A stretch of 64,000 bases of DNA, from the NCBI GenBank assembly GCA_018401735.1, contig JAGYKI010000008.1, forward strand, positions 62,001 through 126,000, written 5' to 3'. Numbering within the stretch: position 1 is the first letter of the stretch; every line of letters begins with the position of its first letter. The notes below the pieces were generated by a model. That model saw nothing but the letters and a program-made list of their open reading frames with translations, made no database searches and was not told where the DNA came from. Shown here in pieces: positions 9,278 to 18,485 of the stretch. This stretch comes from Schleiferiaceae bacterium. Its GTDB lineage: Bacteria > Bacteroidota > Bacteroidia > Flavobacteriales > Schleiferiaceae. A program made the position numbers and the translations under genes.

Positions 9278-10574
9278 CTTGTTCTCTGCGAATGTCCTTC
9301 GAATTATAAATATGTCCTTTTCGCCACGATTCAATGGCCTGTCCCCAGCCATAGCGGTACTGAACAGAGCGTTCTAATTCATAATCGTTATCCGAAAATG
9401 GATTATCTAAATTGATAAAGTTGAAATAGTAAGATAAAGTAGAACTTTCATTTCCGTAAACCCAGCCTTCACCGGCAGAAGAGCGATAGACCTTTGTGGG
9501 CGGCCCATAAATGATAAAGATAATGCCGCGGTCGGTTTTCCAGCCTTCTTGATAGGAGCTAAAAAGCCGATTGGCTTCTTCCACTCTTTGATAAAAGCCC
9601 GCAATTAAGGTTTTAGCGCGTTCTTCTTGGCCCGCTCTGCTTTTCCAGAAAGCTTCGATCCACATGCGTAGGGCTTCAGGGTCCGATTTTGCCGCCAACA
9701 TTCCTTCGTATTCTTTTTGAGTAGTTAGATAACGCAAGGGTTCGGCCATATCCTGAAATTCTCCAACCAAGGGGAAATGGCGGTAAAAGGAATAAATTGT
9801 AAAGCCTTCCCATTGACTGGTATCTAAACGAAAGTGATAAAATCCTCTTTCGGATAAGCTTATTAAACTATCGGCGTGCACTAAAAAGGTGGTATCTGGT
9901 TTTAATTCGAAGCTTGCACTATTTTGGCTAGAATAGGGCGGAAGTGCTAGAGGAAACTCTCGGTTATAATGACTAACGAAATAGTATTTGGGTCTTAAAA
10001 GACTGTGCTCTAGTTTAAAAGGAACACCAGCAGGGATGTGATTACTGAAAATAATATTGCTTACGGGGTCTTTTAAAACGTAATAGCTGGCGCCATTGAT
10101 ACTCGCTTTTTCGATGGCTAAGAAATTGGTGAAGGAGGATCCTCGGCCTAAATCGGTTAGCTTAACAAAGAGTACTTTATTGTTTTCATCGTCGTCTAAC
10201 TCCGGGGTTTTGATATCGAAGTAGCCACTAATGATTTTATTGGGAACCTTGGCAGCCATATCAACAAAGCTGAGGCTATCTATATCGAGTATAACGGAGC
10301 TTTCGATGTTTTTTAATACCTGATAATCGATTTTAAAACCGGCCTTATAATCATCACCTTCACTAGTGCGGGTGTATAATAATTCTGAACTTTTAAGGCG
10401 GTAAAAAACCCTACTCATGGTATCGCTTAAATGCTCTATGCGGTAATGCGGCCGCAATGCCATGTTTTGAGGATTATATAGATAGGCTAAATTATTACTT
10501 TGCAAACCTTGTGGTCCGCGACAGCTGCTAAGAACGAGCAGGGAGAAAAGTAGAAAGAATAGACTTCTAGGCAT
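9228..10574 (-). CDS. GWxTD domain-containing lipoprotein
   Basis: The protein has 448 residues with a lipoprotein signal (MPRSLFFLLFSLLVLSSC, acylated Cys18). The C-terminal third holds the family-defining motif as GWKTDRGIIFIIYGPP, preceded by the usual FW..R segment and by a helix-rich part. The N-terminal part is beta-rich. GWxTD proteins are widespread in Bacteroidota and their function is not settled. A periplasmic or outer-membrane anchored location follows from the lipobox. The gene lies 68 bp downstream of an Omp85-like gene and overlaps rlmB by 50 bp, so these genes are probably cotranscribed. Confidence 0.88.
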   Translation of the reverse strand: MPRSLFFLLFSLLVLSSCRGPQGLQSNNLAYLYNPQNMALRPHYRIEHLSDTMSRVFYRLKSSELLYTRTSEGDDYKAGFKIDYQVLKNIESSVILDIDSLSFVDMAAKVPNKIISGYFDIKTPELDDDENNKVLFVKLTDLGRGSSFTNFLAIEKASINGASYYVLKDPVSNIIFSNHIPAGVPFKLEHSLLRPKYYFVSHYNREFPLALPPYSSQNSASFELKPDTTFLVHADSLISLSERGFYHFRLDTSQWEGFTIYSFYRHFPLVGEFQDMAEPLRYLTTQKEYEGMLAAKSDPEALRMWIEAFWKSRAGQEERAKTLIAGFYQRVEEANRLFSSYQEGWKTDRGIIFIIYGPPTKVYRSSAGEGWVYGNESSTLSYYFNFINLDNPFSDNDYELERSVQYRYGWGQAIESWRKGHIYNSKDIRREQDAQDQLQQRSRNPMWY

Positions 10575-10642
10575 TGCGGCAAATTTAAGGGAAATTATAG
10601 CGCTTTAATTTTTTCATCACCTAATTTCCTGTAGATCTTAGG

Positions 10643-12280
10643 TTAAAAAGTATTAATGTAAGAGAGGTGAACCTTGGTGTTTCTAAAGTCGAAATTGTCA
10701 CGGTTACTTTTCCCTACTGCTAAAAATAACGAGAATATCCCTGCTTTGGTTTGAAAGTTAATTCCTGTTCCCAAACCTAGGTGCCAGTTGGCGTTAATTG
10801 CGGCACCTTCTTTTTTTTCGGTGTAAGCAAGGTCACTAAAAAGGCTGAGGTAATCGCGTTTGCCGAGCATGTAGCGCATTTCATTTTGTACTATACCGTA
10901 AGCGCTGCTAAAAAGACTTAATTCATTAAAACCGCGCAAAGTTTTTATGCCACCCAAACGGAAAAGTTCATTATCAAAAAGTTCATCAGAAAACAATGCT
11001 CCCGATAGTAGTCCTGCAAAATAGACCCAATTGCCGCTAAAGTTCCAATAATTTTCCGCCTCTATCTCCCAACCATATTGGCGAACAGTGGCTCCATCAC
11101 TTTGTCGATCAGCACTAAGAGCGAGGGCTAATAAGCGATAACCAGAGCTGGCTACTAGACGATTATTGAGGGTACTAAGGTCTATCCCTAATTTAAAACG
11201 GGTAGCATTAAAATCGTTTAAATTACCAAAACTACTGCTTTCCGTGTTGCTCAAGGCAGATGAGCTAGTGAATTCAAGTGCCGCCAAAAAGTAGGAGCTA
11301 TGAGCTAACCAATACGACGCTTGGCCTTTAAACTTGCGATTAACAAAACTCGAATCTTGCCGAAAAATTGATAATTGGGTACTGAGGCCAATTGGACTAT
11401 TAAAGAGAAAGGGATAGCCAAAATTGAGTTTAAAATCTTCTGCTGATTCGTCGGGGCGTCGCCAACGGATGCCAATATCTTCGCCTCGGTTGAAAGTATT
11501 TTGTAAGGCCAGCTGAAAATCGCCGTTTAAGGTGCTGCGCCCTTCACTATCGGTATTGAGGCCTACAATTCCAGTTACTTGATTATTATTGGCTTTCTCC
11601 AAATATAGATAAAGTATGCTATTTTTTTTAAAGAAAGCGACTGCGGGAGCGCGTTTGGCATTGAGATAGGGCAAGCTAAGTATGTTCTTTTCAATTTTTT
11701 GTAGTCGTTGATCGGAATAAGGCATGCCTTTACGGTAACCGATTTCATATTTTATTAAGCCCTTAGCAATTTTATTATAACCTAAAATTACGAGCGAATC
11801 GAGGCTAATTTCTGGCCCTGGATTTACGAGCATTGTAGCATTTAATCTATTGTCTTTCAGCTCATAATCCCTAAATTCTATATAGGCAAAGGGATAACCA
11901 AGGTCATCGAAATTCTTAAGAATATCACTTAAATTGAATTCGAGATTTGCTTGACTAAGAGGAACTTTCCTGTTCACACCTTTTAAATCGAGTTCTTCTA
12001 AAAAGCTTGTTTCCTCAATTTCTATTTCACCCAGTTGCATTTGAGCTTTGGGGCTTAAAATTAGGATACTATCACGCTCCTCACACTGCGCTAACCAATA
12101 ACCTTCTTTTTGCAAAATTTGCAGCGCTTGGGCACAATTTAATTTTTCCGTACCCACGTTTTTTTCTAAAACTGTGCTTAGGTATTTTTCGTCGCTTATG
12201 CTTTCGCAGATGAGTTTATAAGTAGGCATCTGCGCCAGCAAAGAAATATTGCAAAAAATAAGGAGAAGGAGGTAGCGCAT
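10643..12280 (-). CDS. Omp85/BamA-TamA-like outer membrane protein
   Basis: The protein has 545 residues with a signal peptide ending ...NISLLAQ. The N-terminal ~200 residues contain at least one POTRA-like unit (SLDSLVILGYNKIAKGLIKYEIG). The rest consists of alternating beta strands of a 16-stranded barrel type. The Omp85 lid-loop motif is visible in LGGIKTLRGFNELSLF (RGF, equivalent to VRGF/Y), and the protein ends in a strand with terminal Phe (LSYINTF). It is shorter than BamA and may instead be a TamA-like or lineage-specific member. Its start codon directly abuts the ung stop codon. Family placement is good; the substrate is unknown. Confidence 0.8.
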   Translation of the reverse strand: MRYLLLLIFCNISLLAQMPTYKLICESISDEKYLSTVLEKNVGTEKLNCAQALQILQKEGYWLAQCEERDSILILSPKAQMQLGEIEIEETSFLEELDLKGVNRKVPLSQANLEFNLSDILKNFDDLGYPFAYIEFRDYELKDNRLNATMLVNPGPEISLDSLVILGYNKIAKGLIKYEIGYRKGMPYSDQRLQKIEKNILSLPYLNAKRAPAVAFFKKNSILYLYLEKANNNQVTGIVGLNTDSEGRSTLNGDFQLALQNTFNRGEDIGIRWRRPDESAEDFKLNFGYPFLFNSPIGLSTQLSIFRQDSSFVNRKFKGQASYWLAHSSYFLAALEFTSSSALSNTESSSFGNLNDFNATRFKLGIDLSTLNNRLVASSGYRLLALALSADRQSDGATVRQYGWEIEAENYWNFSGNWVYFAGLLSGALFSDELFDNELFRLGGIKTLRGFNELSLFSSAYGIVQNEMRYMLGKRDYLSLFSDLAYTEKKEGAAINANWHLGLGTGINFQTKAGIFSLFLAVGKSNRDNFDFRNTKVHLSYINTF

Positions 12281-12958
12281 TTATAAGGACCAGTCGATGG
12301 GTTTTAAATGCCATTCGCTTAGTTGCTTATTGCAGGCCGAGAATGGTTTGGAATTAAAGAACCCGCGATAGGCCGATAGTGGCGAGGGATGCGCACTACT
12401 AAGTATGGCATGTTTATTTTGATTGATTAGGGCGGCTTTTTTCTGGGCTAAGCTGCCCCAGAGAATAAAAATTAGCTGCTTTTCTCGTTCCGAAAGATGG
12501 TAAATTATGGCGTCTGTAAAATTTTCCCAGCCCTTATTTTGGTGGCTGCCCGCTTTTTGTGCCTCCACGGTTAAAACGGTATTTAGCAGTAGAACGCCCT
12601 GTTCCCCCCATTTAGACAAATCACCAAAAAAGGGAGGGTCGATATTTAAATCGCTTTTCAATTCTTTAAAAATATTGCGCAAAGAGGGTGGAAACTTTTC
12701 GCCCGCGGGAACAGAAAATGCTAAACCATGGGCCTGGTTTTCGCCGTGATAAGGATCTTGGCCTAAAATAACTACCCGCGTATTTTGGGGCGGGCAAATT
12801 TCTAAAGCCCTAAAGGTTAAGGCTTCACTAGGGTAGATGGGTAAGGTTTTTCTTTGCTCTTTTAGAAAATTATCTAAATTTTCAAAATAAGTTTGAGTAG
12901 TTTCTTCGGCCAGGTAAACTCGCCAGAATGCAGGAAGTAGACTTAAAAGTTTATTCAT
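12281..12958 (-). CDS. ung: Uracil-DNA glycosylase, family 1
   Basis: This enzyme removes uracil from DNA to start base-excision repair. Both diagnostic motifs are present: GQDPYH (residues 66-71, catalytic Asp68) and HPSPLSAYRGFF (from His190). The enzyme is 225 residues from the ATG at 12958, the usual family length. The frame continues upstream to 13087, but that extension overlaps the promoter region of the divergent lipoprotein gene and has no similarity to the family, so I chose 12958. It is the first gene of a minus-strand run reaching 2048. Confidence 0.95.
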   Translation of the reverse strand: MNKLLSLLPAFWRVYLAEETTQTYFENLDNFLKEQRKTLPIYPSEALTFRALEICPPQNTRVVILGQDPYHGENQAHGLAFSVPAGEKFPPSLRNIFKELKSDLNIDPPFFGDLSKWGEQGVLLLNTVLTVEAQKAGSHQNKGWENFTDAIIYHLSEREKQLIFILWGSLAQKKAALINQNKHAILSSAHPSPLSAYRGFFNSKPFSACNKQLSEWHLKPIDWSL

Positions 12959-13020
12959 AGAATACCACAATATGTTTTCGGCGGTTTGTATATATGTATA
13001 GGTGTTTAGACCAAAATAGC

Positions 13021-13028
13021 TAACTTTG
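13021..13028 (+). promoter_or_regulatory. Bacteroidota -7 promoter box (TAACTTTG)
   Basis: TAACTTTG matches the Bacteroidota sigma-A -7 consensus TAnnTTTG and sits 41 bp before the microlipoprotein ATG at 13069. The last bases of the box are part of a perfect inverted repeat, CTTTGC-TT-GCAAAG (13024-13037), which could be an operator. No strong -33 TTTG is seen 19 bp upstream, only a T-rich stretch. Confidence 0.5.
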
Positions 13029-13068
13029 CTTGCAAAGCATCTAGCAGTAATTAATAATCGAAGATAAG

Positions 13069-13191
13069 ATGAAAAAAGTATTGGCAATTTTAGCTCTATT
13101 TATGGGTATTTTAATCCTTCAGTCATGTGGTGGAGCAGAAAAATGTCCAGCTTATAGTTCCGTAGAGCAAGCTGAAGTATCCGAAGCCTAA
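13069..13191 (+). CDS. 40-residue microlipoprotein upstream of ytxJ
   Basis: ATG at 13069 opens a 40-codon frame whose product is almost entirely a lipoprotein signal: a KK start, a hydrophobic core and the lipobox LQSC (Cys20). A 20-residue mature tail with one further Cys (GGAEKCPAYSS) follows. Its TAA stop is immediately followed by the ytxJ ATG (13189-13191, then 13192), which indicates translational coupling. I do not recognise a characterised function. The signal peptide, lipobox, coupling and upstream promoter make it a credible gene despite its size. Confidence 0.75.
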   Translation: MKKVLAILALFMGILILQSCGGAEKCPAYSSVEQAEVSEA

Positions 13192-13533
13192 ATGGATCGA
13201 AGAGATTTAACCGAGGCGTCACAATTAAATGAAATAGATGCGAACTCTTCAGAGGGTAAGGGTGTTTTAATTTTCAAACATAGTACCCGTTGCATAATAA
13301 GTAAAATGGTGTGGAATAATTTGTCGTCGGATTGGTCCAACGATTTAGAAGATTTACCCGTTTACTTTTTAGATTTGATTAGTAATCGTGCTTTATCGCA
13401 GCAAGTGGCAGAGCGTTATGGCGTTTACCACGAATCGCCACAAGTTTTACTAATTAAACACGGTAAATGTGTTTACCATGATTCGCATCATGGGATTAAT
13501 CAGAGTGAAATTAAGAATTTGGTGAATGCGTAA
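13192..13533 (+). CDS. ytxJ: Bacillithiol system redox-active protein YtxJ
   Basis: The protein has 113 residues with a thioredoxin-like fold. The family motif is clear: FKHSTRCIISKMVW carries the single redox cysteine in the position of the monothiol bacilliredoxin-like site, followed by VYFLDLISNRALSQQVA and HESPQVLLIKHGKCVY. YtxJ-family proteins occur in organisms using bacillithiol as low-molecular-weight thiol, and are thought to act in de-bacillithiolation or related thiol exchange in the cytoplasm. The start codon directly follows the stop of the microlipoprotein, and the 3' end overlaps the next gene by 8 bp. Confidence 0.88.
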   Translation: MDRRDLTEASQLNEIDANSSEGKGVLIFKHSTRCIISKMVWNNLSSDWSNDLEDLPVYFLDLISNRALSQQVAERYGVYHESPQVLLIKHGKCVYHDSHHGINQSEIKNLVNA

Positions 13534-14275
13534 AATTGTATTTTTAGGATTGGCTTTATTTTTTGGCACTAGCCTTTGGGGGCAATTGTCAACGGATGCC
13601 GATTTTAAAAGACAAGTTTACGATCGCGCTTATCTGGGAGGCATTAATTTAAATACCCGCGGTTTTGCCATTGGAGGCAGGTATATCAAATACATTGATG
13701 GCTATAGTGCCAAAGGTTTTGAAATAGATTTAGCAAAAGTCAGGCATCCAAAAGAAATTATTTCGTCAGATGATATATTCAACAACTATCGCGGTTTTGT
13801 GAAAGGACGAATTAATTCATTTTATACTTTGAGAACTGGTTATACATACGAAAAGATTTTATTCGATAAAACCGATCGTGGATCTATTTCTATTTCGTGG
13901 ATTGCCAGTGGTGGAGCCTCTTGGGGCTTATTGAAACCTATCTACCTCAGTGTAAATGAATTTGGCGATGATGGTGATTTAAGGGTAGAGACCATTCGTT
14001 ATACCGGGGAAACCAATCCAGCAAATATTAACGGCGAAGCTTCTTATTTAACAGGTTTACTGCAAACTAAAATTAAACCTGGTATTTACGTGAAAGGTGG
14101 CTTTAGTTTCGACTATCAATTATTTGATGAGGACATAAGCACGCTGGAAACAGGATTTATCTACGACTATTACTTTACCGAAGTACCGATTTTTTTTGAA
14201 GGACAAAGCGATATAAACTGGGTTGGATTTTTTCAATTGTATATCGCGGTAAATTTTGGATATAAGCTTAACTAG
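13526..14275 (+). CDS. Hypothetical outer-membrane-like beta-barrel protein
   Basis: The protein has 249 residues with a signal peptide (MRKIVFLGLALFFGTSLWGQ). The mature part alternates short amphipathic strands with Gly- and Asp-rich turns and ends ...FQLYIAVNFGYKLN, a typical C-terminal strand of small outer membrane barrels in this phylum. No catalytic motif is visible and I cannot name the family. It overlaps ytxJ by 8 bp and is followed 3 bp later by lipA, so all four genes from 13069 are probably one transcript. Confidence 0.65.
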   Translation: MRKIVFLGLALFFGTSLWGQLSTDADFKRQVYDRAYLGGINLNTRGFAIGGRYIKYIDGYSAKGFEIDLAKVRHPKEIISSDDIFNNYRGFVKGRINSFYTLRTGYTYEKILFDKTDRGSISISWIASGGASWGLLKPIYLSVNEFGDDGDLRVETIRYTGETNPANINGEASYLTGLLQTKIKPGIYVKGGFSFDYQLFDEDISTLETGFIYDYYFTEVPIFFEGQSDINWVGFFQLYIAVNFGYKLN

Positions 14276-14278
14276 AAT

Positions 14279-15172
14279 ATGAGCGAAGTGTTGGAGTTGA
14301 AAGAGACTCAGAAGAAGGAGCAAACAATTACCAGAGGTAAGCCCCGCTGGTTAAGGGTGAAGCTACCTACGGGTGAGAAGTTTAAGAATGTAAGAAAGCT
14401 AGTTGATAACTACGGATTACACACGATCTGCGAAAGTGGAAATTGCCCGAATATGGGCGAGTGCTGGGGATCTGGAACTGCTACCTTTATGATTTTAGGT
14501 AATGTATGTACTCGTAGTTGTGGTTTTTGTGCCGTTGCTACTGGTCGTCCAGAATCGGTGGATTGGGATGAACCCGAAAGAGTGGCCCGCTCCGTAAAGT
14601 TAATGAAGGTAAAGCATTGTGTTCTTACTTCGGTAGATCGTGATGACTTACGTGATGGTGGTTCAATCATCTGGAAGGAAACGGTTCAAGCGGTTCGTCG
14701 CATGAGCCCTGGTACAACCATGGAAACTTTAATTCCAGACTTTAAGGGTGAGTGGCGCAATATTGATCGCATTATTGAAGCAGCCCCCGAAATTGTTTCG
14801 CATAATATGGAAACAGTGCGACGTTTAACCCGGAAAGTTCGGATTCAAGCACAATACGATCGCAGTTTAGAAGTACTACGATATTTAAAAGATCAAGGCT
14901 TGCCAAGAACGAAATCGGGTATAATGTTGGGCCTTGGTGAAAAAGAAGAAGAAGTTATTGACAGCCTAAAAGATTTGCGTGAGGCCAACGTTGACATCAT
15001 AACTTTAGGTCAATATTTACAACCTACACCACAGCATTTACCTGTAAAAGAGTTTGTTAGCCCAGAAACTTTTGCTAACTATAAAAAGATTGGATTGGAA
15101 ATGGGTTTTAGATATGTAGAGAGCGGACCTTTAGTTCGTTCTTCTTACCATGCGGAAAGGCACATGTTTTAG
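14279..15172 (+). CDS. lipA: Lipoyl synthase
   Basis: A radical SAM enzyme that inserts two sulfurs into protein-bound octanoyl groups to make lipoyl cofactors for 2-oxoacid dehydrogenases and the glycine cleavage system. Both iron-sulfur clusters can be placed. The auxiliary cluster ligands are Cys51, Cys56 and Cys62 ([12 protein letters not shown]) with the C-terminal RSSYHAE serine motif. The radical SAM cluster is Cys77, Cys81 and Cys84 ([10 protein letters not shown]). The 297-residue length is normal. It follows the outer-membrane-like gene after 3 bp. Confidence 0.97.
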   Translation: MSEVLELKETQKKEQTITRGKPRWLRVKLPTGEKFKNVRKLVDNYGLHTICESGNCPNMGECWGSGTATFMILGNVCTRSCGFCAVATGRPESVDWDEPERVARSVKLMKVKHCVLTSVDRDDLRDGGSIIWKETVQAVRRMSPGTTMETLIPDFKGEWRNIDRIIEAAPEIVSHNMETVRRLTRKVRIQAQYDRSLEVLRYLKDQGLPRTKSGIMLGLGEKEEEVIDSLKDLREANVDIITLGQYLQPTPQHLPVKEFVSPETFANYKKIGLEMGFRYVESGPLVRSSYHAERHMF

Positions 15173-15194
15173 CCTTTCATAAGAGTTTAGAAAT

Positions 15195-15202
15195 TATATT
15201 TG
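15195..15202 (+). promoter_or_regulatory. Bacteroidota -7 promoter box (TATATTTG)
   Basis: TATATTTG fits TAnnTTTG and lies 29 bp before the ATG at 15232. This gives a short leader containing a purine-rich AAAAAAAGGAAAAAG just before the start. The -33 element is weak. It probably drives the BNR/T9SS gene independently of lipA. Confidence 0.5.
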
Positions 15203-15231
15203 TCGCACAGCATTTAAAAAAAGGAAAAAGA

Positions 15232-18200
15232 ATGAAAAGAAAGTTACTTTTCTCCCTCGGTGGAATAATGATGTTAGGAGCTTTGGCTTGGATTGGAGTT
15301 CCCTCGGATACACAAGAATATTATAGTGAAAGATCTACTAATTCTGAGGCAAATGACGCCGCAGGATCAGCAGAATATTTACATCGCATGCGCATGAACC
15401 CAGCAACGGGTAAAATTGATCCTGCTGATGTTTTGGCGGCCCGTCAGGCTACGCAACAATTAGCGCTTAATAAAACAAACGCGGCTATCGGTTTAAATTG
15501 GGACGAAATGGGTCCTGATGATATGGGTGGTCGTACTCGGGCCGTTTTATTTGATCGTAATAATGCATCTTTAATGTGGGCCGCTTCCGTTTCTGGAGGT
15601 ATTTTCCATAGTCCTAATGCGGGTCGTAGCTGGAATCCTGTTAATGATCAGTTAGAAAATTTAGCCATTAACAGCTTATGTATGTCCGCCAATGGTGATA
15701 TATACGCTGGGACGGGTGAGGATATGTATTATTTCGCTAGTGGTCGCCGTTCAGGCGGTATCTTAGGCGATGGGATTTACAAATCTACCGATGGAGGTCA
15801 GACCTTTACACAGTTAGCAAGCACTAATCCTGCTACTAACCCAGGTGATGGTTGGACAGCTGTTGGTAAAATGGCAGCTGACCCTACCGATGCTAATCGC
15901 ATCTACGCAGCAACAAGCGATGGTTTAAAAGTTAGTAATGATGCTGGGGCAAGCTGGACTGATGCAATACCTGCTAATGGTGAAGCACTAGATTTAACCA
16001 TTACTTCTAGTGGTGCTGTTTGGGTGAAAGAAGGACAGTTTATTTATTACTCGCCAACAGGCGATGCCGGCAGTTTTACAGAAAAAACAGTTTCACCAAC
16101 TGGCGGAGATCAAGCTACTAATATTTGGAGAACTACTAGTCGTATGCGCATAGCGGTTGCTCCGAGCGATGAGAATTATGTGTATGTATTGGTAACTTCA
16201 GGTCGTGACTTCGATCGCGTTTACCAATCTACCGACGGCGGTACAACTTGGACTACTATTGGAACCTCTTCTGCGCTACTTAGCCCAGTAGATCAGTCTC
16301 CATTTGCGGTAGCGATAGGTGTTGATCCTAAAAACCCAGAAAGAATTATGATTGGAGGCCTCACTCTATGGGAATGGAGCACTGATAATGGTTGGTTCCA
16401 AGTAGCTTCTCAAAGTTCTTTTAGTTTCAATTTTTATGTACACGTTGATATTCACGAAATTGTTTGGAGAGCCGATCAACCCACCACAATTTGGGTCGCC
16501 AATGATGGTGGTTTATTTAAATCAGAAAATGATGGTTTCACTTGGTCTGAAGAAAATAAAGGCTATGCCACTATTCAGTATTACCACGTGGCCGTAGGTT
16601 TTGACGGTCAAATGTTAGGAGGTACTCAGGATAATGGTACTATCTTAATCAATCCAAATGCGCCCTTACCTAAATCGGGAACACGAACCGTAGGTATTAC
16701 TCAACGCAGTGGTGCAACTTTTGACGGCGATGGTGCAGATGTAGCTATTTCGCATTTAGATCAAGAGGTTATGTTTAAATCAAGACAGTATGGTCAAATG
16801 GGACGTTCTATTGATGGGGGTGGTGAATATTCGTACTTCTATGGTACTCGAATGGCATCTCGTTATAATGCATTCTCTTTTGCTTTTGCTGATTTTACCG
16901 GACCTTACGAATTGTATGAAAACTTGAATGATCGCAATAGTATTGATTCTGTGGAGTTTTCTGCAGACACGATTAAAAGTAGTCTGGGTTTCGGCAATGG
17001 TGGAGCGGCTTATAACGGAGCTTTTACCAAGCCTCAAAGCGCCACGATATTCAAGGCTCAATCGTTTAAAATCTTTTCCGGTTCACAAATGGTGGTTTCA
17101 GATGCCAATGGTGTATTATCTGGTGATGGAACTGGTAATTTTGATGCCAATACGGGTCAGTATAATGTAGTATTTACATCAGGTACTAATCTAGAAATTA
17201 GGTCATCGGTAGCGGTGCGCTATGATGCAGGTTCCTTAATTAACTTTAAGAGTCTAACTGGAGAGATTCCTTTGGTTGATACTTTGAAATCGGCCTTAGA
17301 GCCTGGACAGTCGGTTAAATTCCAAGATCCAGTACAATCTATGTTCGCGGTTGGTTTAACCGCCTTTAACAACCCCGCTGAACCAGGTAATAATGGTGGC
17401 GGTGTTTGGATGGCGCGTGATGTTTTAAGCAATCGTACTGCCATTCCAGAGTGGTGGCATATCGGTGCCTTGGCAGATGGTGAAATTCCTTCCGCCATGA
17501 CCTTTAGTGCAGATGGTGATGCTCTATACGTTGGTACTAGTGCTGGTAGAGTATATCGTTTATCGAATCTGACCAATGCAAGAACGGAAGAATCGGCCGA
17601 TGTGGATATCGATTTCTTAGTAAATCCTCCCGCACCTAGTACAGCAGTAGTAGAAAGTAGAGTGATTTTCGCTCAAAGTGGCAGAAGCATCACAAGCATA
17701 GTAGTAGATCAAAATGATGTAGATCGTTTGATTATCACGCTTGGTAATTATGGTGGTAACTTAAACCATGTTTATTATACAGAGCAAGCTACTAGTCCAA
17801 CTTTAACTACTAACAATTTTATTGTAAAAGATGGTGATTTACCTTCTTTACCAGTGTATGATGCTGTATTTAATTACAATGATCCTTCTAACGGTCAAGT
17901 AATTTTAGGAACTGATTTAGGCGTTTTTACAACCACTAATATCGGCGCAGGCTCAGTATCTTGGGCTCCAGATAATAACGGTTTTGCTAATGTGCCAGTA
18001 TTTGATCTATTACAAACACGCACCGTTCGATACGATCTCGTAAACAACGAAGACTTTGAAGGCTCTATTTATGCAGCTACCCATGGTAGAGGTATCTTTA
18101 AAACTGGAACCACAGCCGATTACGTAAGTGTACAAGAAGAGAAGTTAGTAGAGAGTGCTAAGCAAGATTTAGCTTTAGAGCTTTATCCTAACCCTGCCCA

Positions 18201-18423
18201 AAATCAGGTTAATGTGGCTCTTAACTTAAATAATCGTAGCGATGTGAAAATTACCGTGCGCGATTTAAGTGGAAGATTGGTAAAAACCTTATCGGCAAAA
18301 GCAGTTCCTGCGGGTACAGAAAGCTTAAGCATGGATGTTAGTTCTTTAAAAACAGGAACTTACATTGTTAGCTTAATAAATGGCACTGATAGCCGCACTG
18401 CTAAATTGATTATTACTAAGTAA
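15232..18423 (+). CDS. BNR/VPS10-type beta-propeller T9SS secreted protein
   Basis: The protein has 1063 residues. A hydrophobic N-terminal export signal (residues ~1-22) is followed by a short pro-like region with HRMRMNPATGKIDP. Then come repeated BNR/Asp-box blades, recognisable as SxDGGxTW variants (STDGGQTF, STDGGTTW, SNDAGASW, SENDGFTW). The blades resemble sortilin/VPS10 and 'glycosyl hydrolase' propellers of Bacteroidota. No glycosidase active-site signature can be confirmed. The C-terminal ~80 residues (ELYPNPAQNQVNV onward) form a T9SS type A sorting domain. It stands alone between a promoter box and a strong terminator, and is probably an abundant cell-surface protein. Confidence 0.85.
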   Translation: MKRKLLFSLGGIMMLGALAWIGVPSDTQEYYSERSTNSEANDAAGSAEYLHRMRMNPATGKIDPADVLAARQATQQLALNKTNAAIGLNWDEMGPDDMGGRTRAVLFDRNNASLMWAASVSGGIFHSPNAGRSWNPVNDQLENLAINSLCMSANGDIYAGTGEDMYYFASGRRSGGILGDGIYKSTDGGQTFTQLASTNPATNPGDGWTAVGKMAADPTDANRIYAATSDGLKVSNDAGASWTDAIPANGEALDLTITSSGAVWVKEGQFIYYSPTGDAGSFTEKTVSPTGGDQATNIWRTTSRMRIAVAPSDENYVYVLVTSGRDFDRVYQSTDGGTTWTTIGTSSALLSPVDQSPFAVAIGVDPKNPERIMIGGLTLWEWSTDNGWFQVASQSSFSFNFYVHVDIHEIVWRADQPTTIWVANDGGLFKSENDGFTWSEENKGYATIQYYHVAVGFDGQMLGGTQDNGTILINPNAPLPKSGTRTVGITQRSGATFDGDGADVAISHLDQEVMFKSRQYGQMGRSIDGGGEYSYFYGTRMASRYNAFSFAFADFTGPYELYENLNDRNSIDSVEFSADTIKSSLGFGNGGAAYNGAFTKPQSATIFKAQSFKIFSGSQMVVSDANGVLSGDGTGNFDANTGQYNVVFTSGTNLEIRSSVAVRYDAGSLINFKSLTGEIPLVDTLKSALEPGQSVKFQDPVQSMFAVGLTAFNNPAEPGNNGGGVWMARDVLSNRTAIPEWWHIGALADGEIPSAMTFSADGDALYVGTSAGRVYRLSNLTNARTEESADVDIDFLVNPPAPSTAVVESRVIFAQSGRSITSIVVDQNDVDRLIITLGNYGGNLNHVYYTEQATSPTLTTNNFIVKDGDLPSLPVYDAVFNYNDPSNGQVILGTDLGVFTTTNIGAGSVSWAPDNNGFANVPVFDLLQTRTVRYDLVNNEDFEGSIYAATHGRGIFKTGTTADYVSVQEEKLVESAKQDLALELYPNPAQNQVNVALNLNNRSDVKITVRDLSGRLVKTLSAKAVPAGTESLSMDVSSLKTGTYIVSLINGTDSRTAKLIITK

Positions 18424-18441
18424 TTTCAAAGCATATATACT

Positions 18442-18476
18442 AAAAGCCTTCTCCTTTTGGGGAAGGCTTTTTTATT
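18442..18476 (+). terminator. Intrinsic terminator after the BNR/T9SS gene
   Basis: A stem starting AAAAGCCTTC (18442-18451) pairs perfectly with GAAGGCTTTT (18462-18471). Three more pairs (one G-U) extend it to a TTTT loop, and a T-rich tract follows. It is the clearest rho-independent terminator in the window and separates the T9SS gene from the GAPDH gene 10 bp further on. Confidence 0.9.
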
Positions 18477-18485
18477 TAGATAAAA

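Noticed and set aside
12959..13087. N-terminal extension of uracil-DNA glycosylase up to 13087
   Set aside because: The additional 43 residues do not resemble the family and would overlap the divergent promoter and the start of the microlipoprotein gene.
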